A stretch of 64,000 nucleotides of DNA from SLRI01 sp942491185 (lineage in GTDB: Bacteria; Pseudomonadota; Alphaproteobacteria; Geminicoccales; Geminicoccaceae). How positions within the stretch are numbered: the first letter of the stretch is position 1; each line of letters opens with the position of its first letter. Below the pieces are notes generated by a model, which worked only from the letters and a program-made list of their open reading frames with translations, made no database searches and was not told the origin of the DNA. Positions 50,810 to 59,531 of the stretch are shown one piece after another. The stretch spans positions 1-64,000 of the forward strand of contig CALOAB010000026.1 of NCBI GenBank assembly GCA_942491185.1. The letters run 5' to 3'. Made by a program: the position numbers and the translations under genes.

Positions 50810-52215
50810 GGACCCTCCGTCGTTTCAGAATCGAGCCTTTATGGAACAAGAAGCGGTGTGGGTCATCCTCGAAGTGCGGTCATCGGTCGGCTTGATCACG
50901 CGGTGCGGTCGACGTAACCCATAATTGAGCGGCGCCTGGCCGGTGGGGGAAGCGGCGGTGGCCGAGTTGGACGAAAGCGCAGTGGCGACAGGCCGGGCGG
51001 GCCGGCATGACTGAGGACGAGCTCGACTGGCCGCCGCCCGAGTCCCGCTTCGTCGCGGAAGAGGTGGCGCTGGAGCGCATCCGGGACCTCACCACCACGG
51101 CGCGGACGACCTGGCTGGTGCTGATCGGCTTTCTCGCCTTCATCGGCCTGACGCTGCTCTCGGTGCGCGACGTCGACTTCTTCTCGGTCAGCGCCACCAC
51201 CGACCTGCCGATCGTCAACATCGCCATCCCGACCACGACCTTCTTCTGGACCGCCGCGGTCTTGGCGGCGGTGCTGCACACCTATTTCCACGTCTTTCTG
51301 CTGCAGCTGTGGGACGCCTTGGCCGAGGCGCCACCGGAGATCGACAAGCTGACCCTGGGCGACCGGGTCTTCCCGTGGCTGGTCAACCAATGGGCGCTGC
51401 GCCAGCGCAAGGATCGGCCGGTGACGCGGCGGCCGATGGGCCTGCTCGGCAGCGTCGTCACCGGGCTCGTCATCTGGCTGGCGACGCCGATCGTGCTCGC
51501 CGGCTTCTGGTGGCGCTCGCTGCCGGCGCACGACGCGCGCGTCAGCCTGGCCATCGCCGCGGCGCTGTGGCTCAGCCTCTTCGCCTCGATGCGCGGCTGG
51601 CGGCGGGCACGGCGTCGATTGGCGCAGCCGGGGCTGATCGCGAAGCAACGGCAGCACCGGACGATCTGGCAATGGTTTGGCTTGGACCTCCGTGGCCTCG
51701 TCACGGTGCTGCTGTGGCTTCTGATGCTGGCCGGTGCGCCGCTCCTGGCCGTCGCAACGATTGCCGGCGCTGGCGGGCATCATCTGCGCGGCGATCGTCG
51801 AGAGCACAGTCACTGAGCGCGAACTGGCCCGGAGAAGACGGAACGATCCCACTTCGCGAGTGCCGACCTCGTCGACGCCGAGATCGCCATCGAGCCGGAC
51901 GACTGGCGCGACCCGGAGATCGCGCGGCGGCGGTTCCATGTCGATTGGTGCCGCGACAGCGGCGTGCCGGTGGCGGCCTGCGAGAGGCCGGCGTCCGGCG
52001 AAACGAACGTCGCGCGCGCCGACGCGTGCAAGGCGAAGGGCATCGCCTTTGCCGATTGCGCGGCGCACTTTGCCGGCATCGATGCCGCGTTCGAGGAGGA
52101 GTGGCAGATCGAGCGAAAGGCCTACATCGACAACATCCGCGGTCCCGACCTGCGCGGCCGCGACCTGCGCAATGCCGACGCGAGCGGCGCCTTTCTCGCC
52201 GGCGTCGATCTGCGC

Positions 52216-52632
52216 GAGGCGCGGCTGGAGGGGGCGGACCTCCGCGAGGCGCGGCTGGAGGGGGCGAACCTCTGGAGGGGGCGCGGGGCGCGGCTGGAGG
52301 GGGCGAACCTCAGCGGGGCCGGGCGCGGCTGGAGGGGGCGGACCTCGGCGAGGCGCGGCTGGAGGGGGCGAACCTCGGCGGGGCGCGGCTGGAGGGGGCG
52401 AACCTCGGCCGGGCGCGGCTGGAGGGGGCGAACCTCCGCGGGGCGCGGCTGGTGGGGGCGGACCTCGTCCTGGCGCGGCTGGAGGGGGCGGACCTCTGGG
52501 AGGCGCGGCTGGAGGGGGCGGACCTCAGCGGGGCGCGGCTGGAGGGGGCGACCCTCGCCGGGGCGCGGCTGGAGGGGGCGGACCTCCGCTGGGCGCGGCT
52601 GGAGGGGGCGAACCTCGGCGAGGCGCGGCTGC
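52216..52632 (+). repeat. 30-bp tandem repeats (pentapeptide coding)
   Basis: Fourteen copies of a 30-bp unit with core GCGGCTGGAGGGGGCG, starting at 52221, 52251, 52290, 52325 and then every 30 bp to 52625. Each unit codes two pentapeptides (ARLEG ADLxx). The second-to-third spacing is 39 bp (in frame) and the third-to-fourth 35 bp (frameshifting). The third-position near-identity shows recent homogenisation by recombination or slippage. Confidence 0.9.
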
Positions 52633-52689
52633 AATCGGCCGAATGGGCCGGCGCCACAATTGGCCCCTCGCCGGCCCATTCGGCCGATT
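52633..52689. repeat. Perfect 21-bp inverted repeat inside the pentapeptide gene
   Basis: Arms 52633-52653 and 52669-52689 are exact reverse complements (AATCGGCCGAATGGGCCGGC plus one G on the left arm), with a 15-nt loop. It lies directly after the last pentapeptide and encodes SAEWAGAT and PSPAHSADF on its arms. A stem this long and GC-rich within a coding sequence is unusual. Confidence 0.9.
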
Positions 52690-52973
52690 TTACCGATGGC
52701 AGGAACTTGACGCAAAGCCAGCTCGAATTCGTCATCGGCAACGCGGACACGCTCCTGCCGCGCGATGCCGAGACCGGCGAGCCGCTGCATGTCTGGTCGT
52801 GCTGGGAGGAGGCGGCTGCCGCGCGCTTCATCGAGATTTGGACGGCGCGCCGTGACATCGCGCCGGACAAACTGCGGGAATGGATCATCTCCGAAGGCTG
52901 GATCTGCGGCCCCGACAATCCGCGGCGGCCGGTCGGCACGCCGGCGGAGGAGCCAGCCCCGGACGGCGAGTGA

Positions 52974-53639
52974 CCGGCCCGTTGGCCAGCATCGGCATCG
53001 TGCACCGCCGCCTGACGACGATCCTGGTGTGCCGCGGCGACAGCATCCCTGAACAGGCTGCTGGCCGTTGATCGCCGCCGGGCGTCGGCGGGACGATGGT
53101 GGCTCGTTCGACAGGAAGTTGCCCTGGAACGACGCAGCCTCAACAGCCGTGCCACCGCAACATCGCTTTCGGTCGTCGCCTCACGCCGGCCGTGGTATGA
53201 CGCCTCTCTCGACAGGGAAGGTGGCCCTGGCATGGGTCGGCATTTTGCCCGCACGGCACAACCGGATGGTTCTCGTCGGCAGCCGTGGCTTCCTGGTGGT
53301 GCGCGTGGCGCGCGAGGTCTTCGTCCCGGCCTTCAGCGAGGCCACCGCACTGCGCGGCCTCCGCCGGAACCCGCTCAATGCCGAGCAGAACCTAGATTCG
53401 CCTTGCACCTCCTTCTTTTTCTTGCTGGCTGACGGCTCGCTCGGGGGAACACCGGCTCGAGGCCGGAGCCATCGCCCTGCAACGCAGCCCTTCGGCCTCC
53501 AGATCGGCGATCCGGTGGCGCTCGGCGGCGGCGAGATGGCCGTAGCCTCGTCTCGCATCAAAGCTTGCCGTGTCCCGTCAGACAGCGACACGAACCGTGA
53601 TTGTGGTGCGCCGCGTCGGGGCATCCGCATCGACTGGCT
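52974..53639. other. Intergenic, no supported gene
   Basis: About 670 bp. A plus-strand frame runs on from about 53197 (LAWVGILPARHNRMVLVGSR, FVPAFSEATALRGLRRNPLN) and a minus-strand frame covers 53181-53630, rich in K/R/S/T. Neither shows a domain, a good start or a plausible composition. The stretch may be a dispersed intergenic repeat or a decayed gene. No terminator or transposon end was identified. Confidence 0.35.
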
Positions 53640-54902
53640 TCAGGTGCGGGCAGCTCCACCTCGCCGGCGCTCGGAAAGGTACTGCCAGGCGACCTCTGGA
53701 CCTGCGAGGATTTCGATCAGGCGTGCCGTGTCGACCGAGGCCTCGGCGCCGTCGGCGCCAGGGCTGGAACTCTCACGTTTGGCAAGCTTCGCGACCACGG
53801 CATCGGTCAGTCGGCTCAATGGTGCGTCTGGCTTCAGGCGGCGCGCCGCCTGGCCCAGCTTGGCGCAGCTTCGCGCTGCCTCCTCACAGGCTTTCACTGC
53901 CTGTTTGTGGCGTTCCAGATCGGCGCCGGCGTAAGAGGCGACCAGGTTCTCGATCGCTGTCGCGTAATGCGATTGCGCGGCGCTCGCTGCTCGCTCGCGG
54001 AGGTTGCTATCATCGACTTGGATGGTCGTGCGCGGCGAGCTTTCGGCATCGTTGTCGGCGAGCACCTCGGCGAAGCGCCAGGCCTCGTCGGCCACTTGCG
54101 CCAGTGGCATATCCGGCGTTTCGGCATGCGACGCGATGTGGCGGCCAATGCTGGCGCGCTGCTCGGCAAGGACTTGATCGAGCAGCGGACGCAGCGATGC
54201 CGTCGGCGTCTCGGTCGGGGCCTCGACAATGTCTTGGGCGAGCGCCTTGGGTTTCTTGGCTGCTCGTATCAGGAGCGTCAGCACCGTCCCGAGCCGATCC
54301 CGGGAGCCGGCTTGCGCCAAGGCCAGGATCGCTGCCAGGAGCTCCTTGTCCTCTGGCTGAAGCACGGACGGTAGCGGCTGCAATTGACGCAGCAGAGGCA
54401 TCAGCTCCGATCCGACCCGAAGCAGGTCGGCTACCCGCTGCCAGCTCGCGGGCACAGCACTTGGCATGGTGGCTGCGGTCGCGCCCAGGGCATCGGCCGC
54501 AAGCGGCCAGATCTGCCGGCCGGCCTCCAGCAGCACGGTCTCATCGTCCAGCGTGCTGCCGGCGAGCTGCGCCTTCGTCTTGTCGGTGATGGTCGGATCG
54601 AGGTTGTCGAGGATGGCGACGTGCAATTGCTGGAGGTCGCCGCGGTGGACCACGAACGTCCAGGGCTCGTTTCGATCGACGATCAGCGCGGCCTCGAACG
54701 GTGCAGTCAGCAGCCGCTGGATGGTAAGCGGGCGTTGTGGCTTGAGCTTGCGAAGACGGCATCGCATCGAGGCCAGCTCTGGCTCGAGACTGCTCCGTTG
54801 GCCGCTGGTCTCGACCAGCCGGACCACTTCGCGCAGCTTTTGATCGCCGACCGCTTGCAGGAGCCCGGCCAGAGAGCCCGGCGTTTTGGGTAGATCGCTC
54901 AT
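53640..54902 (-). CDS. Hypothetical protein, second of an overlapping pair
   Basis: 420 residues from ATG 54902 (MSDLPKTPGSLAGLLQAVGD). Mostly helical and soluble, no signal peptide or membrane segment. A central beta patch (APFEAALIVDRNEPWTFVVH, RGDLQQLHVAILDNLDP) is embedded in long amphipathic helices, and a C-terminal part is rich in Ala/Glu/Arg (AAQSHYATAIENLVASYAGA). I recognise no catalytic motif and no family. The start overlaps the stop of the upstream gene (ATGA), so the two products are probably made together and may interact. Confidence 0.7.
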   Translation of the reverse strand: MSDLPKTPGSLAGLLQAVGDQKLREVVRLVETSGQRSSLEPELASMRCRLRKLKPQRPLTIQRLLTAPFEAALIVDRNEPWTFVVHRGDLQQLHVAILDNLDPTITDKTKAQLAGSTLDDETVLLEAGRQIWPLAADALGATAATMPSAVPASWQRVADLLRVGSELMPLLRQLQPLPSVLQPEDKELLAAILALAQAGSRDRLGTVLTLLIRAAKKPKALAQDIVEAPTETPTASLRPLLDQVLAEQRASIGRHIASHAETPDMPLAQVADEAWRFAEVLADNDAESSPRTTIQVDDSNLRERAASAAQSHYATAIENLVASYAGADLERHKQAVKACEEAARSCAKLGQAARRLKPDAPLSRLTDAVVAKLAKRESSSPGADGAEASVDTARLIEILAGPEVAWQYLSERRRGGAART

Positions 54903-56017
54903 AGTGTCGCCGCCTGCAATTGCTCGATTTCTGCTTGACGCTCGATCATGAGCCCGGATCGCCAATCCTCGTTCATCCGCACCCAACGACGAAGCTCCGT
55001 GGCCGAGCGCTGCTGATCGGACTTGATGCCGAGCCAGTCGTCGGCCGATAGCGGCACCAGCGGCACGAGTGCCGAAAGCTCGAGGATAGCCTCGCGCCGC
55101 TCGTCACGCGACTTGCCGTCGCTCGTGCTCCACAGCGCAGTGAGATGACGCCAACCGTCCAAGAGCCAGATCGGCCGGGTCAGGATTTCCTCGACCCGCG
55201 CCCGATCGGCCGCATAGGCTTCCAGGACCTTGCCGGTGGTGCGCAGCAAGCCTGCTGCCTTTTCCATGCTCTTCTCGGCGCAGGCGATCGACAGCGCCGC
55301 ACACTCGACGATCAGCTCGGCGGCGCTCGCAGCCTCGTCGCACTCGGCCTTGCCCCATGCCTCGACCGCCCCCTTGAGCTCGCGCAGATCGGCCAACGTG
55401 GTCTCGCTGTGGCTCTTGAAGGGGGCGTTGGGAAAGCCCAGCGGTGCCACGATGGTGCTCAGCGCATCGATGATCTCGATGAGCTCCTCGGCACTCATCG
55501 AGATGCTCGGCTCCAGGCTGCGGAAATGTGGGCGCAAACGCTCGCGGACCTGCGAGTCGCCGGTATTGATCGCTTTCCAGTCGATTCGCTCAAGGCCCGC
55601 CTCCTGCAACAGGTGCTCGAGCAGCAGGAGCATCGTGAGCAGGGCACGCTCCTCGTCCTCCTCGATCGCCCGCTCCGCCGCCTCCTTCGCATCCGGCCCG
55701 CATAAACCTTCGATCGCGATGCTCTGTGCTGCGCCACGAATGGTCCAGGGGCTGATCGGCCGCAGCGTCTCCAACTTCTCGAGCAGCGCGCGGTCGTGGA
55801 TCGACGGCCTGAACATCTCGCCCAGAGCGGCAAGCGGCATTACGTAATTGCCGTCACTGCCGGTCGGGTTGCGGGCGACCACCTCCACCCGACCGCGGTG
55901 GTCGAGGCGCAACCGCGCCTGCGATATCGCTGGTGTGGTGAATGGCGCCGCCACTCCCGCCTCGGCAAAAGTCGCCGGGCGCTGCAGCACGGAGCCGAGA
56001 CGGCAACGAACAGTCAC
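54899..56017 (-). CDS. Hypothetical protein, first of an overlapping pair
   Basis: 372 residues, opening MTVRCRLGSVLQRPATFAEA. The N-terminal 60 residues are beta-rich (ISQARLRLDHRGRVEVVARN), the rest long acidic helices (EAAERAIEEDEERALLTMLL, AECDEAASAAELIVECAALS). No signal peptide, membrane segment or known motif. It forms a two-gene leftward operon with the next gene and is divergent from mgtE. The N-terminal beta segment followed by helices would fit a structural or chaperone-like protein; this is speculation. Confidence 0.7.
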   Translation of the reverse strand: MTVRCRLGSVLQRPATFAEAGVAAPFTTPAISQARLRLDHRGRVEVVARNPTGSDGNYVMPLAALGEMFRPSIHDRALLEKLETLRPISPWTIRGAAQSIAIEGLCGPDAKEAAERAIEEDEERALLTMLLLLEHLLQEAGLERIDWKAINTGDSQVRERLRPHFRSLEPSISMSAEELIEIIDALSTIVAPLGFPNAPFKSHSETTLADLRELKGAVEAWGKAECDEAASAAELIVECAALSIACAEKSMEKAAGLLRTTGKVLEAYAADRARVEEILTRPIWLLDGWRHLTALWSTSDGKSRDERREAILELSALVPLVPLSADDWLGIKSDQQRSATELRRWVRMNEDWRSGLMIERQAEIEQLQAATL

Positions 56018-56340
56018 GTATCAATCAGCCCAAAAAAGGGGAGCGGAGCCGTAAGCCCAGGCAAGCTAGCATGCAGTTACGAATTTTTGCTTAACGGCGA
56101 GCGGCCTGGAGCCCCTGCGCTCATGCCCGAGCGAGAACGGTTCGCGTACGGCGCCCCGGCGAGCTGCAACGAGGCGCTTGCCGGCGCAGAGCTCCGCAAG
56201 CTGGCATCTGGCAAGCCGCTGCTTTCGGCCTGACGCGACTTCCGACACGGTCATCTGCCGCACAGTCCGCCCATGCCTCTCGCTGCCGATTGGCCTAAGA
56301 CTAACGGAAGCCGAACAGATTACGCGTTTGGAGGCGCCCC
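56018..56340. other. Divergent intergenic region upstream of mgtE
   Basis: 323 bp between the hypothetical pair and mgtE. A short minus-strand frame (56066-56263) and a plus-strand read-through have no recognisable product. I looked for a magnesium M-box leader and did not find its conserved core. GGAGG at about 56331 is the mgtE ribosome-binding site. Confidence 0.45.
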
Positions 56341-57708
56341 ATGCTCGCGGACAATGAGATCAAGCAATCCGACCAAGACGCCCTCGAGGAGGCACTGGCG
56401 CGCGAGGACGTCGGCGCGCTCGAAGCGCTGCTGATCGAGCTGCCAGCAAACGAGGCCTTGCGTCTGGCGCTGAAGCTCGGTGAAGACGAGCGCAAGCGCC
56501 TGTTGTCCATCATCGATCCCGAGGTTGCGGCGCGGTTGATCGGTGAGGCGCCGGCCGAGCTCGCAGCCGAGATCATCGGCGATCTCGACAGCATGCGGGC
56601 GGCAAGCATCGTCGAGGAGCTCGATAGCGACGATCAGGTCGACCTCATCGACGAGATGGAGCAGGACGAGGCCGAGGCATTGCTCGCGGCCATGGACCCC
56701 GAGGACGTGGCCGACGTCCGCCGCCTGATCCAGTACGACTTCGACACCGCCGGCGGCTTGATGATGGCCGAGGTGTTCAGCTTCGGCATCGATCAGACCG
56801 TGGGCGCGGTGCTCAGGCGGCTGACCAGCGAGGATGAGGATTTCGAGCGTTATCGCGGCCAGCACCCATACGTCGTCGACGGTGCCGGCAGGCTCAAAGG
56901 CGTGGTTTCGCTGCGCAATCTGTTGACCAGCCACCGCGGCACGCCGCTCAGCGCGATCATGATCGAGGCAATTGGGGTGCCGGATTCAGCATCGCTGAGC
57001 GAGCTCGAGAACCTGTTCGACGACCATCCTTTCCTCGGCATCCCCGTTGTCGACACGGAGGGCGTCCTGGTCGGCGTCGTCTCCAGGTCCGCCTTGGCGG
57101 AAGCTGTCCTCGAGCGAAGCGAGTCCGAGAGCCTCAAGCTGCAGGGCGTCATCGGCGACGAGGTGCGCTCCATGCCGTTTCCGCTGCGCGCCCGGCGCCG
57201 GCTCTACTGGCTGAGCGCCAACATCGTCTTGAACATCATCGCCGCCAGCGTGATCTCGGCCTACGAGGAGACGCTGGCCGCCGTCATCGCAATCGCCATT
57301 TTCCTGCCCATGGTCTCGGACATGAGCGGGTGCTCCGGCAACCAGGCGGTCGCCGTGTCGCTGCGCGAGCTGGCGCTCGGCATCGTCAGACCGGCTGATT
57401 TGGCCTGGGTCTGGCTCAAGGAGATCTCGATCGGTGTGGTCAACGGCATCGTTCTGGGCGTGCTCATCGGCATCGTCGCCTGGCTCTGGAAGGGCAATCC
57501 TTACCTTGGACTCGTGATCGGCGGCGCCTTGGCGCTCAACACCATGATTGCGGTTTCGATCGGCGGCCTCGTGCCGCTTGTGCTCAAGCGGTTCGGCACC
57601 GACCCGGCCGTGGCGTCGGGGCCGCTGCTCACGACTGTCACCGACATGGCGGGCTTCTTCCTGGTGCTCAGCCTGGCCACAATGATGATGCCGTTGCTCG
57701 TCGACTGA
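56341..57708 (+). CDS. mgtE: Magnesium transporter MgtE
   Basis: A 455-residue Mg2+ channel/transporter. The N-terminal helical MgtE_N domain (about 20-125) has RRLLSI-type repeats (VAARLIGEAPAELAAEIIGD, ALLAAMDPEDVADVRRLI). Two CBS domains (about 130-255) include YVVDGAGRLKGVVSLRNLL and GIPVVDTEGVLVGVVSRSAL. The C-terminal five-helix pore domain has PMVSDMSGCSGNQAVAVSLR, the family's selectivity region (usually GGNAGNQ, here SGCSGNQ). The CBS/N domains gate the pore by binding cytosolic Mg2+. Full length. Convergent with the sugar ABC ATPase, 12 bp away. Confidence 0.93.
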   Translation: MLADNEIKQSDQDALEEALAREDVGALEALLIELPANEALRLALKLGEDERKRLLSIIDPEVAARLIGEAPAELAAEIIGDLDSMRAASIVEELDSDDQVDLIDEMEQDEAEALLAAMDPEDVADVRRLIQYDFDTAGGLMMAEVFSFGIDQTVGAVLRRLTSEDEDFERYRGQHPYVVDGAGRLKGVVSLRNLLTSHRGTPLSAIMIEAIGVPDSASLSELENLFDDHPFLGIPVVDTEGVLVGVVSRSALAEAVLERSESESLKLQGVIGDEVRSMPFPLRARRRLYWLSANIVLNIIAASVISAYEETLAAVIAIAIFLPMVSDMSGCSGNQAVAVSLRELALGIVRPADLAWVWLKEISIGVVNGIVLGVLIGIVAWLWKGNPYLGLVIGGALALNTMIAVSIGGLVPLVLKRFGTDPAVASGPLLTTVTDMAGFFLVLSLATMMMPLLVD

Positions 57709-57720
57709 GCTGCAAACCGC

Positions 57721-59256
57721 TCAGCCGCGGAACTCGGGCCGTCCCGTGGCACTACTCTTGGAATCGACAACGCCGCCCGACGCCGCCAGCAGGATCGCCA
57801 CCTCGTTGGCCTCGTGGTCGGCGAGATCGGCCACGATCGCCTGGTCGCGCATGACGAGAATCCGGTGGCAGAGGCCCAGGAGCTCGTCGATCTCCGATGC
57901 GATCACGATGAGCGCAACGCCGCTCGCGGCCAGCTCGCGCAGCAGACCGTGGATCTCCGCCTTGGCGCCGACATCGACACCTCGGGTCGGCTCGTCGCAG
58001 AGCAGGAGCCGCGGCCGGCGCAGCATGGCGCGCGCGAAGACGACCTTCTGCTGGTTGCCGCCGCTCAGCTGGGCGACCGGCATGTCCAGGCTCTTGGCGA
58101 CCAGCTTCAGCCGGGCCAGGAGAACAGCAGAGCGCTGCCGCTCTATTGCCGGGCGCCGAAAACCTGCGTTCGCGAACTGCGCCAGGGCTGCTGCACTCGT
58201 ATTCGCTACGATGTCGAGATTGGCGAACAGGCCGTCGCGCTTGCGGTCCTCGGTGACGTAGGCGATGCCGGCAGCCATGGCTTGCCGCGGGCTGGAGAAG
58301 CGGTGCTCGCGGCTGTCGAGACTGACGTCCACGTCGATCCCCGGCGCCGGCAAGCCGGCGATGGCTCTGGCCAACGTCGTTCGGCCGGCGCCGACCAGCC
58401 CGGCGAGGCCGACGATCTCGCCGGGTCGCACCTCGATCGTCCGATCCCTGTCGCGTTGCCGGTAGCGGATGGCGATGCCGGGCCGATCGACAATTGGCTG
58501 GGCGCTCTCGGTGCGCCGGTCACCCAGGTCGCCCACCATGAGGGAGACGAGATCGGCCATCGCCAAACCCTCCACGGGCCGGGTGGCGACCGTGCGCCCA
58601 TCGCGCAGCACGGTCACCCGATCGGCGATCGCCAGCACCTCCTCGAGGCGGTGCGAGACGAAGAGCACGAGCAAGCCGCGCTTCTTCAGTTGCGCGATGA
58701 TCCGATAAAGGCGCTGCTGCTCGGCCGCGGCGAGAACGGCCGTCGGCTCGTCGAGGATCAGGATCCTGGGCGCCAGGCTGAGGGCCCGCGCCAGCTCGAC
58801 CAGCTGCTGCTGGGCGATGCTCAGCGTCCCGACCGGCGTCAGCGGGTCGAGCGCCAGCTCGTTCTCGGCCAAGACCTGTGTGGCGTGGGCGAGCAGGCGC
58901 GCTTCGTCGACCAGGCCGAAGCGGCCGACGGGCTCGCGGCCGAGGAAGATGTTGCGGGCCACGCTGAGCTGCGGGACCAGCGTCAGCTCCTGGTAGACCG
59001 TGGCGATGCCGGCTCGCTGCGCCAGGCTCGGACCTGCCGCCGCAAGCCGCTTGCCGTCGATCCGGATCTCGCCGGCATCGGCGCGAATGGCGCCCGCGAG
59101 AATCCCCATCAGCGTCGACTTGCCGGCGCCGTTGGCGCCCACCACGGCATGCACCTCGCCGGCCGTGGCCGAGAAATCGACGTCGGCGAGCGCCGCCACA
59201 CCCGCATAAGCCCGGCCGAGGCCAGTGACCTCGAGCAATGGTGTGGCGGCGGTCAC
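57721..59256 (-). CDS. Sugar ABC transporter ATPase (RbsA/MglA-like)
   Basis: A 511-residue double ATPase of the ribose/galactose class. First half: Walker A GANGAGKST (about 40), Walker B RILILDEPTAVL, with the signature degenerate (LSIAQQQL). Second half: degenerate Walker A GLVGAGRTT, signature LSGGNQQK, Walker B LLLCDEPTRGVDVG. This asymmetry is normal for the family. Unusually it is the last gene of its operon, after permeases and SBP, and is separated from the SBP gene by a structured 268-bp element. Confidence 0.92.
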   Translation of the reverse strand: MTAATPLLEVTGLGRAYAGVAALADVDFSATAGEVHAVVGANGAGKSTLMGILAGAIRADAGEIRIDGKRLAAAGPSLAQRAGIATVYQELTLVPQLSVARNIFLGREPVGRFGLVDEARLLAHATQVLAENELALDPLTPVGTLSIAQQQLVELARALSLAPRILILDEPTAVLAAAEQQRLYRIIAQLKKRGLLVLFVSHRLEEVLAIADRVTVLRDGRTVATRPVEGLAMADLVSLMVGDLGDRRTESAQPIVDRPGIAIRYRQRDRDRTIEVRPGEIVGLAGLVGAGRTTLARAIAGLPAPGIDVDVSLDSREHRFSSPRQAMAAGIAYVTEDRKRDGLFANLDIVANTSAAALAQFANAGFRRPAIERQRSAVLLARLKLVAKSLDMPVAQLSGGNQQKVVFARAMLRRPRLLLCDEPTRGVDVGAKAEIHGLLRELAASGVALIVIASEIDELLGLCHRILVMRDQAIVADLADHEANEVAILLAASGGVVDSKSSATGRPEFRG

Positions 59257-59263
59257 GGCGGTC

Positions 59264-59531
59264 AGAGCCCGTTTCAGAAGTTTTCGAGGTGTTTCATCGG
59301 CTTACGGGTGAGCGCCGGCGAGGAGCCGAGCGTGGGTCGATGCTGGAGCATCGGCCAAGCTCGGCGACGAAGCCGCCGCCAGCCGTAAGCCGACCGGAGG
59401 TGAGCTTGGCAACAGCACCTGCTTCGTCCTTGGATGACCGACGATGCCCCGGCATCGACGGCCATCCAACTCCTCGCATCTGCACGTTGCCAAGCTCATG
59501 AAACACATCGAAAACCTCTGAAACGGGCTCT
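59264..59531. repeat. MITE-like element with 34-bp terminal inverted repeats and nested hairpins
   Basis: The arms 59264-59297 and 59498-59531 pair at 32 of 34 positions (AGAGCCCGTTTCAG at the outer ends, GTGTTTCAT at the inner). Inside are two further dyads: CGGCTTACGG/CCGTAAGCCG enclosing a CGATGCT-GG-AGCATCG hairpin, and GAGCTTGGCAAC/GTTGCCAAGCTC enclosing a GGATG..CGATGCC / GGCATCG..CATCC stem. It has no coding potential. It fills nearly the entire gap between the SBP and ATPase genes, and its right arm includes the first base of the SBP's TGA stop. It looks like a non-autonomous miniature transposon or a REP-type element; other copies were not found in this window. Confidence 0.8.

Larger units (their letters stand above)
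51007..52973 (+). pseudogene. Membrane-anchored pentapeptide-repeat protein, broken frame
   Basis: One gene split by an in-frame TGA and an indel. Frame from ATG 51007: about 190 residues with four hydrophobic segments (TTWLVLIGFLAFIGLTLLSV, NIAIPTTTFFWTAAVLAAVL, GLVIWLATPIVLAGFWW, LVTVLLWLLMLAGAPLLAVA). A TGA at 51814-51816 interrupts. The same frame then resumes with FASADLVDAEIAIEPDDWRD and the pentapeptide repeats (ARLEG-ADLxx). After a 5-bp insertion near 52312-52324 the repeats continue in another frame to a conserved tail (AGATIGPSPAHSADFTDGRN, LTQSQLEFVIGNADTLLPRD, GEPLHVWSCWEE) ending at 52973. Related TM-pentapeptide proteins occur in Alphaproteobacteria; the function is unknown. 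The breaks may be real or repeat-assembly errors. Confidence 0.75.

Noticed and set aside
52216..52632. Regular 30-bp repeats suggesting a CRISPR array
   Set aside because: There are no unique spacers; the units are head-to-tail and translate into pentapeptide repeats.
56018..56340. Possible M-box magnesium riboswitch before mgtE
   Set aside because: The conserved M-box core sequences were not found and no convincing aptamer-plus-terminator arrangement is visible; MgtE is also gated post-translationally.
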